Of a DNA stretch of 11,443 nucleotides, positions 1 to 7,238 are shown piece after piece (the first letter of the stretch is position 1; the number at the start of each line of letters is the position of its first letter). Source of the DNA: Gammaproteobacteria bacterium (lineage in GTDB: Bacteria; Pseudomonadota; Gammaproteobacteria; Eutrophobiales; Eutrophobiaceae); assembly GCA_003645215.1 (NCBI GenBank), contig QNEM01000040.1, forward strand, positions 1-11,443. The letters run 5' to 3'. Both the position numbers and the translations under genes were made by a program. Below the pieces are notes generated by a model that saw only the letters and a list, made by a program, of their open reading frames with translations, made no database searches and was not told the DNA's origin.

Positions 1-28
1 ACTTACGTATGCCATGTTCTTTACTTAC

Positions 29-1192
29 CTAGTACATACCACCTGTGTCTTGCTCTTCTTCTTCCAGCTTCAGATGATCCAGGGTATCTTCCCCGGGTTC
101 CTTGGCATCCTTACCTTCCAGTTTGATTCGCAGGCGCAATTCATTCATTGAATCAGCATTGCGTAGTGCATCTTCCAGGGTCACCCGACCATCTTCATGA
201 AGATCAAACAATGCCTGATCGAATGTCTTCATACCCAATTCATTGGATTTGCCCATGATCGACTTGATCTCATGCACCTCGCCTTTCAGGATCAGATCAG
301 AAATAAGAGGTGAGTTCAACATGATCTCAATCGCGGCGGCGCGACCTTTGCCATCCACCGTTTTAAGAAGTCTTTGTGCGATCACAGCCTTCAGGTTCAA
401 AGATAAATCCATTAATAATTGCTGACGACGCTCTTCCGGGAAAAAGTTTATAATTCTATCCAGTGCCTGGTTAGCACTGTTGGCATGCAGGGTAGCCATC
501 GCCAGATGTCCGGTTTCGGCAAATGCAATACTAAATTCCATTGTTTCCCTGTCCCTGACCTCGCCCAGTAAAATAACATCAGGTGCCTGTCGTAAAGTAT
601 TCTTCAGCGCAATTTCCCAGTCGTCCGTATCCATACCCACTTCGCGTTGCATAATGATGCAGCTCTTATGTGGATGTACGTATTCGATTGGATCTTCAAT
701 GGTAATGATATGACCAAATGAATTCTCATTCCTGTAATCGATCATGGCCGCCAGTGAAGTTGATTTACCAGAACCTGTTCCACCAACCATGATCACCAGA
801 CCACGCTTGGTCAAAACAATATCTTTGAGGACTTCTGGCAACTTTAGTTTATCCAGATTGGGTATTTCAGTTTCAATGGTACGCATGACCAGCCCACAAA
901 AACTCTGCTGGACAAAGGCATTTGCCCTGAATCTACCCACCCCCACAGGATTAACAGCGAAGTTACATTCCTTGGTTGCTTCATACTCCTTCAACTGCTT
1001 GTCGTTCATGACGGCGTATACAAGTGCTTTGGTATTATCTGGAGTCAATTCAGTTTTTGACACCGGCATAATCTTGCCATGCACCTTGATCGCCGGTGGG
1101 AAACCTACCGTGATAAACAGATCGGAACCTTCCTTCTCCACCAATAACTTGAGAAGATCACGCATGAATTTTATCGCTTGTTCTCTTTCCAC
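29..1192 (-). CDS. pilU: Type IV pilus twitching motility ATPase PilU
   Basis: Hexameric cytoplasmic ATPase of the PilT/GspE family; PilU is the PilT-dependent accessory motor for type IV pilus retraction. The 387-residue product has Walker A GGTGSGKST (137-145), an Asp box around TIEDPIEY (164-171), Walker B DVILLGEVRD (205-214, with E211 as the expected catalytic glutamate) and a His box around TGHLAMATLH (227-236). The KECNFAV segment (74-80) and a C-terminal extension with an acidic patch (LEEEEQ, 376-381) fit PilU rather than PilT. P. aeruginosa PilU has a similar length (about 382, from memory). The start is GTG, supported by CAGGAGGA four bases upstream; the first ATG would be nine codons further in with no comparable ribosome site. 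It lies 37 bp after pilT and is surely co-transcribed with it. The PilU identification rests on both sequence and gene order. Confidence 0.95.
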   Translation of the reverse strand: MEREQAIKFMRDLLKLLVEKEGSDLFITVGFPPAIKVHGKIMPVSKTELTPDNTKALVYAVMNDKQLKEYEATKECNFAVNPVGVGRFRANAFVQQSFCGLVMRTIETEIPNLDKLKLPEVLKDIVLTKRGLVIMVGGTGSGKSTSLAAMIDYRNENSFGHIITIEDPIEYVHPHKSCIIMQREVGMDTDDWEIALKNTLRQAPDVILLGEVRDRETMEFSIAFAETGHLAMATLHANSANQALDRIINFFPEERRQQLLMDLSLNLKAVIAQRLLKTVDGKGRAAAIEIMLNSPLISDLILKGEVHEIKSIMGKSNELGMKTFDQALFDLHEDGRVTLEDALRNADSMNELRLRIKLEGKDAKEPGEDTLDHLKLEEEEQDTGGMY

Positions 1193-1196
1193 GAGT

Positions 1197-1204
1197 TCCT
1201 CCTG
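1197..1204 (-). promoter_or_regulatory. Shine-Dalgarno site fixing the GTG start of pilU
   Basis: On the minus strand the sequence reads CAGGAGGA, then ACTC, then GTG. This near-perfect match to the anti-Shine-Dalgarno sequence at a four-base spacing is the reason for choosing the GTG at 1192 over the later ATG. Confidence 0.85.
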
Positions 1205-1229
1205 TTACCTGTTATATAAACAAGAATTA

Positions 1230-2270
1230 TTAGCCGGTAATATTGTCTTTGTTAGCGGCCTTGGACATGGCCTCTTCTCTAGTGACTATTTTTTTCTTGA
1301 CCAACTCGTTCAGATCCTGATCCAGTGTCTTCATCCCGAATGACTGACCTGTCTGGATTGCCGAATACATCTGGGCGATCTTGTTCTCACGGATCAGGTT
1401 ACGAATAGCTGGTGTACCGATCATAATCTCATGTGCGGCAACACGACCGCCGCCACTTTTCTTAAGCAAGGTCTGAGAAATAACCGCTTTTAATGACTCG
1501 GATAACATGGCACGTATCATGTCCTTCTCTGCCGCAGGAAACACATCCACAACACGGTCAATGGTCTTGGCAGCAGAACTGGTATGCAATGTACCAAATA
1601 CCAGGTGACCGGTTTCGGCAGCAGACAGGGCTAGACGGATAGTTTCCAGGTCACGCATTTCGCCGACAAGAATGACATCCGGATCTTCACGTAATGCAGA
1701 GCGCAAGGCTTCATTAAAGCCCAGCGTATCTCTATGGACTTCACGCTGGTTAATCAGGCATTTATTAGTGACGTGAACAAATTCAATGGGATCTTCTACT
1801 GTAAGAATATGGCCATATTCATTTGCATTCTTGTGATGCACCATGGCTGCCAGGGTAGTTGATTTACCTGAACCCGTAGGCCCCGTCACCAACACCACAC
1901 CACGAGGTATATCGGCCAGTTCCTCAAATATCTTTGGTGCCCCCAGTTGTTCCAGTGACAGAATTTCTGAAGGAATTGTTCTGAATACTGCACCCGCACC
2001 CCTGTTCTGATTAAAGGCATTAACACGAAAGCGTGCAAGGCCAGGAATTTCAAAAGAAAAATCACACTCCAGAAACTCTTCATAATCCTTACGCTGCTTA
2101 TCGTTCATGATGTCATAGACCATGTCATGAACTTCAGAGTGCTCGAGGACAGGAACATTAATCTTTCTCATGTCGCCATCGACACGAATCATGGGGGGTA
2201 CACCGGCGGATAAATGCAAATCTGAGGAGCCATTTTTTGCACCGAATGCGAGAAGTTCACCAATATCCAT
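1230..2270 (-). CDS. pilT: Type IV pilus retraction ATPase PilT
   Basis: Main motor for pilus retraction in twitching motility; a hexameric ATPase acting at the cytoplasmic base of the pilus on PilC. The 346-residue product is of usual PilT length. It has an N-terminal PAS-like domain (about 1-100), Walker A GPTGSGKST (130-138), an Asp box TVEDPIEF (157-164), Walker B DVILVGEMRD (198-207, E204 catalytic by homology) and a His box GHLVFGTLHT (221-230). The PilT-specific AIRNLIRE motif, which is needed for retraction in studied PilTs, is intact at 288-295. The ATG at 2270 has GGGAGGA five bases upstream. It is the first gene of the pilT-pilU pair and is divergent from yggS, as in Pseudomonas. 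Confidence 0.97.
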   Translation of the reverse strand: MDIGELLAFGAKNGSSDLHLSAGVPPMIRVDGDMRKINVPVLEHSEVHDMVYDIMNDKQRKDYEEFLECDFSFEIPGLARFRVNAFNQNRGAGAVFRTIPSEILSLEQLGAPKIFEELADIPRGVVLVTGPTGSGKSTTLAAMVHHKNANEYGHILTVEDPIEFVHVTNKCLINQREVHRDTLGFNEALRSALREDPDVILVGEMRDLETIRLALSAAETGHLVFGTLHTSSAAKTIDRVVDVFPAAEKDMIRAMLSESLKAVISQTLLKKSGGGRVAAHEIMIGTPAIRNLIRENKIAQMYSAIQTGQSFGMKTLDQDLNELVKKKIVTREEAMSKAANKDNITG

Positions 2271-2479
2271 CTAAATCCTCCCGTAGGGAAATAGTTACAA
2301 TGTTAAAATGACTGCTTGTATGCAATACGACATATTTTATGCTTCAGATAACAGAAAAACATTGCCGTATCTTTCACATCATTAGCAGGTAAAAAATTGT
2401 ATGATTATTATGCTGTTTGAGCACAATGTTACTTGCTTTTTGAAGTATAGACCACCGCTATCCCCAAAAATGATCGCCC
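2271..2479. promoter_or_regulatory. Divergent intergenic region between pilT and yggS
   Basis: This 209-bp AT-rich gap is the longest non-coding stretch in the window and must hold the promoters for pilT (minus) and yggS (plus), by inference from divergent orientation. On the plus strand there is a TTGAGC (2417-2422) and a TATAGA (2446-2451), but they are 23 bp apart, too far for one sigma-70 promoter. I see no -24/-12 sigma-54 element (GG-N10-GC) near pilT and no RNA gene or convincing operator. Confidence 0.4.
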
Positions 2480-3205
2480 ATGAAAGACATTGATAAAAAC
2501 ATTAAGACAAACACCGAGGAAGAAATTTCTGCTGCACTTGCACAAATCAGGCAAAGAATTTCTGCTGCTGAACAACGCTTCAAGCGCGATCCCAACTCGG
2601 TGCAGTTATTGGCGGTCAGCAAAACCAAGCCTGTCGCCGCAATACAGGCAGCTATTGATGCCGGACAAAGCTGTTTTGCCGAGAATTACCTGCAGGAAGC
2701 AGTAGAAAAAATCATGTACTTCAATAACCCTCAACTCATCTGGCATTTCATTGGATCAATACAATCAAATAAAACTCGCGATATCGCACAACATTTCCAT
2801 TGGGTGCATACCGTTGACAGAATCAAGATTGCCCGAAGACTCAGCGAACAACGCCCGAATCATCTGCCGCCCTTGAATATATGCCTGCAAATTAATATTA
2901 GTGATGAAGACAGTAAATCAGGTATCGCCCCGGAAGAATTAAAACAACTTGCTGCTGATTGTTCGTCTTTAACAAACATCAAAATAAGAGGGCTGATGGC
3001 CATGCCAGCACAAGATTCTGATTTTGCAAGACAACGTGCTCCCTTCAGGCAGCTGAGACTATTGTTTACTGAACTACAAAGCAGCTACCCTGAACTGGAT
3101 ACCTTATCAATGGGCACGACCAATGATCTGGAAGCAGCCATCGCCGAGGGTGCAACCATCGTACGTATCGGTACTGCTATCTTTGGGGCTCGCAACTATC
3201 AATAA
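2480..3205 (+). CDS. yggS: YggS/PLPBP family pyridoxal phosphate homeostasis protein
   Basis: Cytosolic PLP-binding protein of the alanine racemase-like N-terminal fold III family. It has no known enzymatic activity, and loss disturbs vitamin B6 and amino acid pools. The 241-residue product has the PLP lysine motif VSKTKP (46-51; K48 corresponds to E. coli K36), IWHFIGSIQSNK (87-98), INISDEDSKSGI (138-149), RGLMAMP (170-176) and the C-terminal RIGTAIFGAR (229-238). Two positions differ from the usual consensus: FAENY (66-70) instead of FGENY, and SMGTTND (210-216) where SMGMS-x-D is common. Both look like tolerated variants. No strong Shine-Dalgarno precedes the ATG; it gives about ten more N-terminal residues than E. 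coli, but no other Met lies between it and the conserved part. Adjacency to proC is widely conserved. Confidence 0.95.
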   Translation: MKDIDKNIKTNTEEEISAALAQIRQRISAAEQRFKRDPNSVQLLAVSKTKPVAAIQAAIDAGQSCFAENYLQEAVEKIMYFNNPQLIWHFIGSIQSNKTRDIAQHFHWVHTVDRIKIARRLSEQRPNHLPPLNICLQINISDEDSKSGIAPEELKQLAADCSSLTNIKIRGLMAMPAQDSDFARQRAPFRQLRLLFTELQSSYPELDTLSMGTTNDLEAAIAEGATIVRIGTAIFGARNYQ

Positions 3206-3297
3206 CTGTTTATCCCCAACAGCCTTGAAATATATCAAGTTGAACATAAATTGTTACACTAACTTAAAGTTCACATAAATATACAAGAGAGTTTTCA

Positions 3298-4125
3298 ATG
3301 AAAAATTCGAAAATAAGCTTCATTGGCTGTGGCAACATGGGCCGAAGTCTGATTGGAGGGCTGATTGCTAACGGTCTACCAGTCAATTCCATCACCGGAA
3401 CCGACATAAATGCAGAGCAGCGCCAGACTGCAGCTTCCCAATTCAATATCGAAGTCCTGGAAGATAACCGACAAGCGATTAAAGATGCAGACGTTGTTGT
3501 ATTGGCGGTCAAACCACAATCAATGCAAGAGACCTTGCAGGCAATCAGCTCAGATCTGGCACATGAGAAACCTCTGCTTATCTCTATCGCAGCGGGCATC
3601 CAGCTCTCACATCTTGGCCTATGGGCAGGAGAAGAACTGGCTATCGTACGTGCCATGCCGAATACGCCCGCATTGATCCAATCGGGAGCAACCGCATTAT
3701 GTGCAAATCAATACACCAATGAAACACAACGCGATCTGGCAGAAACGATTATGCGTTCTGTTGGTCTGGCCCTGTGGCTAGACGATGAAACACTGATGGA
3801 TACCGTGACTGCCTTGTCGGGAAGTGGTCCAGCCTATTACTTTCTCATCATGGAAGTCATGGAAAAAGCCGCAACCCGGCTTGGATTATCTCAGGAACAC
3901 GCACGCATACTCACGCTGCAAACTGCCTTTGGCGCAGCAAAAATGGCATTGGAAAGTAATCACGATACAGAGACTTTACGTAAACAGGTCACCTCTCCCG
4001 GTGGCACCACAGAACAGGCCCTGAACGTTTTAATGAACGGCGGTATTGAAGATCTATTTGCCGAGGCGCTCAAGGCAGCACAGGAAAGATCGGCTGAACT
4101 GGCCGCTTCATTGGGGGGGGAATAA
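3298..4125 (+). CDS. proC: Pyrroline-5-carboxylate reductase
   Basis: Catalyses the last step of proline synthesis, NAD(P)H-dependent reduction of 1-pyrroline-5-carboxylate to L-proline, in the cytoplasm. The 275-residue length is typical. Features are the Rossmann nucleotide-binding motif FIGCGNMG (8-15), VKP (71-73), MPNTPA (120-125), LSGSGPAY (173-180) and the family signature around TSPGGTTEQAL (232-242). The ATG at 3298 follows an AGAGAG ribosome site. It lies 92 bp after yggS, so it may also have its own weak promoter, though I see only a partial match (TTGAAC at 3240). The gene ends in a run of eight Gs, and its stop codon overlaps the start of yggT. Confidence 0.97.
   Translation: MKNSKISFIGCGNMGRSLIGGLIANGLPVNSITGTDINAEQRQTAASQFNIEVLEDNRQAIKDADVVVLAVKPQSMQETLQAISSDLAHEKPLLISIAAGIQLSHLGLWAGEELAIVRAMPNTPALIQSGATALCANQYTNETQRDLAETIMRSVGLALWLDDETLMDTVTALSGSGPAYYFLIMEVMEKAATRLGLSQEHARILTLQTAFGAAKMALESNHDTETLRKQVTSPGGTTEQALNVLMNGGIEDLFAEALKAAQERSAELAASLGGE
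4113..4120 (+). repeat. G8 homopolymer at the proC-yggT junction
   Basis: Eight consecutive Gs encode the end of the ProC tail (Leu-Gly-Gly-Glu) and sit four bases upstream of the yggT ATG, where they can also act as a G-rich ribosome-binding sequence. Reading shows that one added G, or a -1 ribosomal slip on this tract, would avoid the proC stop and continue in frame through the yggT ATG. The tract is directly visible; any slippage is inference. Confidence 0.85.
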
Positions 4126-4709
4126 TGTCTGGCAGCAGCTATCTGGTAAACGCAGGTGTTTATCTCATAAATATAGTATTTGGACTGTATCTTTTGGCGG
4201 TCATGTTGCGTTTTTTACTGCAGACCATTCGAGCAGATTTTTATAATCCCATCTGTCAGTTTTTAGTTACCGTGACAAACCCTGCCTTGAAACCACTGCG
4301 TCGGTGGATCCCCGGATACATGGGGATTGATTGGCCATCTATCCTGCTGATGATCCTGTTGCAGCTGCTGGAGATATGTCTAATCGCATTACTGATGAGC
4401 GGACACATTCCCTCACCAATAAGTATTCCCGTTATTATCGCCGCGCAATTACTGGAATTACTGGTATGGGTGTACATATTTATTATCATCATACAGGCCG
4501 TCATCAGCTGGATTCAGCCTGGTAGCTACTCTCCTTTCACTGTCTTGCTCTATCAATTAAGTGATCCTGTAATAAGACCCATCAGACGCTATATTCCGGC
4601 AACTGGAGGTATCGACTGGTCGCCTTTTGTGGTTTTGATATTACTTAATCTTGCACTCATGCTGCTTGTTGCCCCCCTGAACGACTGGGGCAGATATCTG
4701 TCAGGATAA
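4125..4709 (+). CDS. yggT: YggT family integral membrane protein
   Basis: Inner-membrane protein of the YggT family, whose bacterial role is poorly defined (suggested links to osmotic or cation stress; plastid and cyanobacterial relatives act in membrane complex biogenesis). The 194 residues form two tandem copies of the YggT unit. Each has a hydrophobic helix, a loop and a second helix, with helices near 8-30, 70-92, 100-128 and 165-185. The internal repeat is plain: PALKPLRRWIPGYMGIDWP (53-71) against PVIRPIRRYIPATGGIDWSP (148-167). The ATG overlaps the proC stop by one base (TAATG), which implies translational coupling. A location after proC is typical in gammaproteobacteria. Confidence 0.94.
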   Translation: MSGSSYLVNAGVYLINIVFGLYLLAVMLRFLLQTIRADFYNPICQFLVTVTNPALKPLRRWIPGYMGIDWPSILLMILLQLLEICLIALLMSGHIPSPISIPVIIAAQLLELLVWVYIFIIIIQAVISWIQPGSYSPFTVLLYQLSDPVIRPIRRYIPATGGIDWSPFVVLILLNLALMLLVAPLNDWGRYLSG

Positions 4710-4742
4710 GCACAGGATATATATTGAAGCATCCAGTTACCC

Positions 4743-5066
4743 ATGAAACCTCACTGGTATCGCTGGCAGGATGACAGCTTATATTTGCAACTTCATGTGA
4801 CAACGCGCGCACGACGAAATGAATTTAAAGGGCTTCTGGACGACAGATTATGCATGCGTATCAAAGCTCCTCCCGTTGAAGGCAAGGCCAACCAGTATCT
4901 GCTTGGGCTAATAGCGAAAGAATTCAAGGTAAGCAAATCCCGTACAGAGTTAATCGCAGGGACACAGTCTCGGGATAAATGTATCGCCATACACTCCCCG
5001 ACTAAATTACCAGACTGGTTCCTCAAATTAACCGGAAAAAGCCTGAAAGACCGCGGGAACTTTTGA
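4743..5066 (+). CDS. yggU: DUF167/YggU family protein
   Basis: Small cytoplasmic protein of the DUF167 (YggU) family, of unknown biochemical function. The 107-residue product shows the family core: a beta strand around LYLQLHVTTRARRNEF (13-28), then IKAPPVEGKANQYLLGLIAK (40-59) and a C-terminal part around GTQSRDKCIAI (73-83). The PVEGKAN segment is the most diagnostic. The usual Pro-x-Ala/Ser after the first strand is Thr-Arg-Ala here. The C-terminal 20 residues extend a little past the domain. It starts 33 bp after yggT with no strong Shine-Dalgarno, and is probably translated from the same message. Confidence 0.9.
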   Translation: MKPHWYRWQDDSLYLQLHVTTRARRNEFKGLLDDRLCMRIKAPPVEGKANQYLLGLIAKEFKVSKSRTELIAGTQSRDKCIAIHSPTKLPDWFLKLTGKSLKDRGNF

Positions 5067-5068
5067 CA
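5063..5068 (+). promoter_or_regulatory. Possible -35 element for the DUF4426 gene
   Basis: A perfect TTGACA overlaps the yggU stop codon. Seventeen bases later stands TAGTGT (5086-5091), only three of six matches to the -10 consensus. A second -35-like TTGTCA lies at 5075-5080 with TAATAC 19 bases on. The 70-bp gap before the next gene leaves room for a promoter, but the -10 match is poor. Confidence 0.22.
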
Positions 5069-5136
5069 CACGGGTTGTCAGCTATTAGTGTAGCAGGCGT
5101 AATACAAGCAATAATCTTATATGGCTATGGTGGGAT

Positions 5137-5622
5137 ATGGCAATGAAGACAGTTCAGAAATTATCAGAATCATCAAATGGAATAACTCTCAGCTTGTTAG
5201 CTACGGCCCTGCTGTCGCTACTTGTTTCGTTCGCCGTACAGGCTGAGCAATCAAAAGTCTTCGGCAATTACACCGTACATTACAGTGTCTTCACAACGGA
5301 CAACCTGACGCCTTCCGTTGCCAAGCAATACAATATCCCCCGCAGCAAGAAACGCGCACTATTGAATGTCTCCGTACTTAAAAAATCAGCGGATGGATCA
5401 AGCAAACCAAGCAAGGCAATCATCAGGGGAACGACGACTAATCTGAACCAGCAACTCAGGGAATTGGAGCTGCGTGAGATTTCAGAAAAGGGCGCCATCT
5501 ATTATATTGCTGAAACACCTGTAGATCATGCCGAGATACTGAAATACAAGCTCGATGTCACCCCACAAGGGGAGAAGACAACTTATACGCTTTCATTTCA
5601 GGAACAATTTTACATCGACTAG
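5137..5622 (+). CDS. DUF4426 domain-containing secreted protein
   Basis: Predicted periplasmic protein of the DUF4426 family, with no assigned function. The 161-residue product starts with a basic/polar N-terminus, a hydrophobic stretch (about 17-33) and a signal peptidase I-like site VQA|EQ after residue 36. The mature part matches the family: FGNYTVHYSVFTTDNLTPSV (42-61), then RALLNVSVL (73-81), AIYYIAETPV (120-129) and a terminal FQEQFYID (154-161). Members are small all-beta-looking proteins. ATG at 5137 follows GGTGGGAT; an in-frame ATG at 5143 is equally possible and would remove two residues. In Pseudomonas a homologue follows metX-metW; here those two genes are missing and it follows yggU directly. 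It ends 24 bp before the converging exonuclease gene. Confidence 0.87.
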   Translation: MAMKTVQKLSESSNGITLSLLATALLSLLVSFAVQAEQSKVFGNYTVHYSVFTTDNLTPSVAKQYNIPRSKKRALLNVSVLKKSADGSSKPSKAIIRGTTTNLNQQLRELELREISEKGAIYYIAETPVDHAEILKYKLDVTPQGEKTTYTLSFQEQFYID

Positions 5623-5646
5623 TCGCGACTGGTTATCATACCGAGC

Positions 5647-6414
5647 TTAAATATCGTACACCATTGTCAGTGGCGCATGGTCTGAAAAACGATCTTCTTT
5701 GAAGATTTCAGCACTGCTTATCTTTTCACCAAGGCTGGGGGAAACTATCTGATAGTCAATACGCCAACCCACGTTTTTTACCCACGACTGGCCCCTGTTT
5801 GACCACCATGTGTACTGATCGGCCCCCTGATTAACCTTACGAAAGGCATCAATCATTCCAACATCATCAAACAGTGTGTCCATCCATGCACGCTCTTCGG
5901 GCAGAAACCCGGAATTTTTCCTGTTGCCCTTCCAGTTTTTTAGATCGATTTCCTTATGCGCGATATTCCAGTCACCACAGATAATGTAGTTCCTTTTCTG
6001 CTTTCGGTACTTTTTCAGAACTGGCATATACCTCTCCATAAAATCGAATTTAATGGCCTGCCTTTCTTCGCTGGAAGATCCAGAAGGTAAATAAAGAGAA
6101 ATAATACTCAGACTCCCGAAATCAGCCTGAATATACCGACCCTCTGTATCTGCATGATGCCAACCCAATGTTGTTTTAATCTTGTCAGGCTGTTGTCTGC
6201 TGTAGATAGCCACACCGCTATAACCTTTTTTTTCAGCATCATTGAAAAAGCCATGGTAGCCGTCGGGTGATAATATTTCTTCTGACAATTGATGGGTCTG
6301 CGCCCTGGTTTCCTGTATACAAACCACATCAACATCCTGTTTTAACATCCATTCAAAGAACCCCTTTCTATGCGCTGCTCGAATTCCATTGGCATTCAAT
6401 GTCATTATTTTCAT
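5647..6414 (-). CDS. Exodeoxyribonuclease III (Xth/Crc-related, catalytically complete)
   Basis: Member of the exonuclease III/AP endonuclease (EEP) family, which acts at abasic sites and as a 3'-5' exonuclease in base excision repair. The 255-residue product keeps all known active-site residues: N7 and N9, E35 in CIQETRA, Y108 in SLYLPSG, D148 and N150 in GDWNIAH, D220 in WRIDYQ, and D245-H246 in SDHAPL. Comparison from memory with Pseudomonas Crc shows shared traits, such as the PSG-x-S segment after strand LYLP and GFLPEERAWMD (169-179), as well as the same position divergent from pyrE. Crc itself has lost the nuclease residues (GSLY for GDWN, SQH for SDH), so this is best called an active nuclease rather than Crc. 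The ATG at 6414 has no clear Shine-Dalgarno. I leave the symbol blank because xth and exoA are both used. Confidence 0.93.
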   Translation of the reverse strand: MKIMTLNANGIRAAHRKGFFEWMLKQDVDVVCIQETRAQTHQLSEEILSPDGYHGFFNDAEKKGYSGVAIYSRQQPDKIKTTLGWHHADTEGRYIQADFGSLSIISLYLPSGSSSEERQAIKFDFMERYMPVLKKYRKQKRNYIICGDWNIAHKEIDLKNWKGNRKNSGFLPEERAWMDTLFDDVGMIDAFRKVNQGADQYTWWSNRGQSWVKNVGWRIDYQIVSPSLGEKISSAEIFKEDRFSDHAPLTMVYDI

Positions 6415-6472
6415 TTGTACAAGTTCATCTATTCTGGTTCATCCATTCAGGCCTTGATTTGTTTTACCGGAT

Positions 6473-6502
6473 TTGTTTTAAAATTCGCAGTCAATGTATG
6501 AT
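6473..6502 (+). promoter_or_regulatory. Possible sigma-70 promoter for pyrE
   Basis: In the 129-bp gap between the divergent exonuclease gene and pyrE, TATGAT (6497-6502) matches the -10 consensus at five of six positions. A weak TTGTTT -35 (6473-6478) lies 18 bp before it. This would start transcription about 30 bp before the pyrE ATG. No leader peptide or attenuator of the enterobacterial pyrE type fits in that space. Confidence 0.28.
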
Positions 6503-6543
6503 AATCAATTATTCATGACCATGTTTCATAAAGAAGGTTCTTA

Positions 6544-7194
6544 ATGCAAAAATATCAGCTTGAATTTATCGAGTTTGCCATTCAACACAAAGTCCTGTGC
6601 TTTGGTGAGTTCACACTTAAATCAGGACGCCTGAGTCCCTATTTTTTCAACAGTGGATTATTCAATGATGGCAAGAGTCTTTCCCGTCTCGGTCGTTTTT
6701 ATGCGCAGGCAATCCAGGCAGCAGATATTGAATACGACATGTTATTTGGCCCGGCATACAAAGGCATTCCACTGGCATCAGCTGTGGCGGTTGCGCTTGC
6801 TGATGATCATGACATCAATATGCCTTACTGCTTTAATCGAAAAGAGGCAAAAGATCATGGCGAAGGAGGTATAACATTCGGCGCAGCGCTTAAAGGTAAA
6901 AACATGATCATCGATGATGTCATCTCAGCCGGCACATCGGTTAATCTCTCAGTGGAAATTATCAGTCAAGCTGGCGCCAAAACTGCAGGGGTAGCCATCG
7001 CCCTGGACAGGCAGGAAAGAGGTGAAGGTGAATTATCTGCAGTACAGGAAGTTGAACAACGGCATCAAATAAAGGTCATAAGTATCATAACACTGGAAAA
7101 TTTGATCGAATATCTGGAAAAAATACCGGGGATGTCCGAGAATCTTGATAAGATTAGGCAATACCGCGAAACATACGGTGTCATAGATAATTAG
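6544..7194 (+). CDS. pyrE: Orotate phosphoribosyltransferase
   Basis: Converts orotate and PRPP to orotidine 5'-phosphate, the fifth step of de novo UMP synthesis; a cytoplasmic dimer with shared active sites. The 216-residue length is normal for the short bacterial form. Motifs are TLKSGRLSPYFFN (24-36) with the conserved lysine K26, FGPAYKGIPLA (68-78), the mobile catalytic loop RKEAKDHGEGG (99-109) and the PRPP-binding motif MIIDDVISAGTS (121-132). The ATG at 6544 follows AAGAAGG at good spacing. It is divergent from the exonuclease gene, as pyrE is from crc in Pseudomonas, and it converges on slmA as in E. coli, with one extra gene between. Confidence 0.97.
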   Translation: MQKYQLEFIEFAIQHKVLCFGEFTLKSGRLSPYFFNSGLFNDGKSLSRLGRFYAQAIQAADIEYDMLFGPAYKGIPLASAVAVALADDHDINMPYCFNRKEAKDHGEGGITFGAALKGKNMIIDDVISAGTSVNLSVEIISQAGAKTAGVAIALDRQERGEGELSAVQEVEQRHQIKVISIITLENLIEYLEKIPGMSENLDKIRQYRETYGVIDN

Positions 7195-7238
7195 TATCCA
7201 GGGAAAATCAGTTAAGCGAATAAAATACAGGTGTAGAT

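Noticed and set aside
744..1343. Open frame of 199 codons on the plus strand opposite pilU and the end of pilT
   Set aside because: It lies antisense to well-supported genes, crosses their intergenic gap, has no recognisable domain and no clear ribosome site. It is a reading-frame shadow.
3224..3239. Inverted repeat CTTGA-N6-TCAAG after yggS
   Set aside because: A weak five-pair stem without a T run; neither a convincing terminator nor a known operator.
5621..5630. Perfect 10-bp palindrome AGTCGCGACT between the convergent DUF4426 and exonuclease genes
   Set aside because: It is too short and lacks a loop and T tract for a terminator; no known operator matches. Probably chance.
5647..6414. 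Naming the exonuclease homologue as the catabolite repression protein Crc
   Set aside because: All nuclease residues are kept, whereas Crc has lost them; position alone is not enough.
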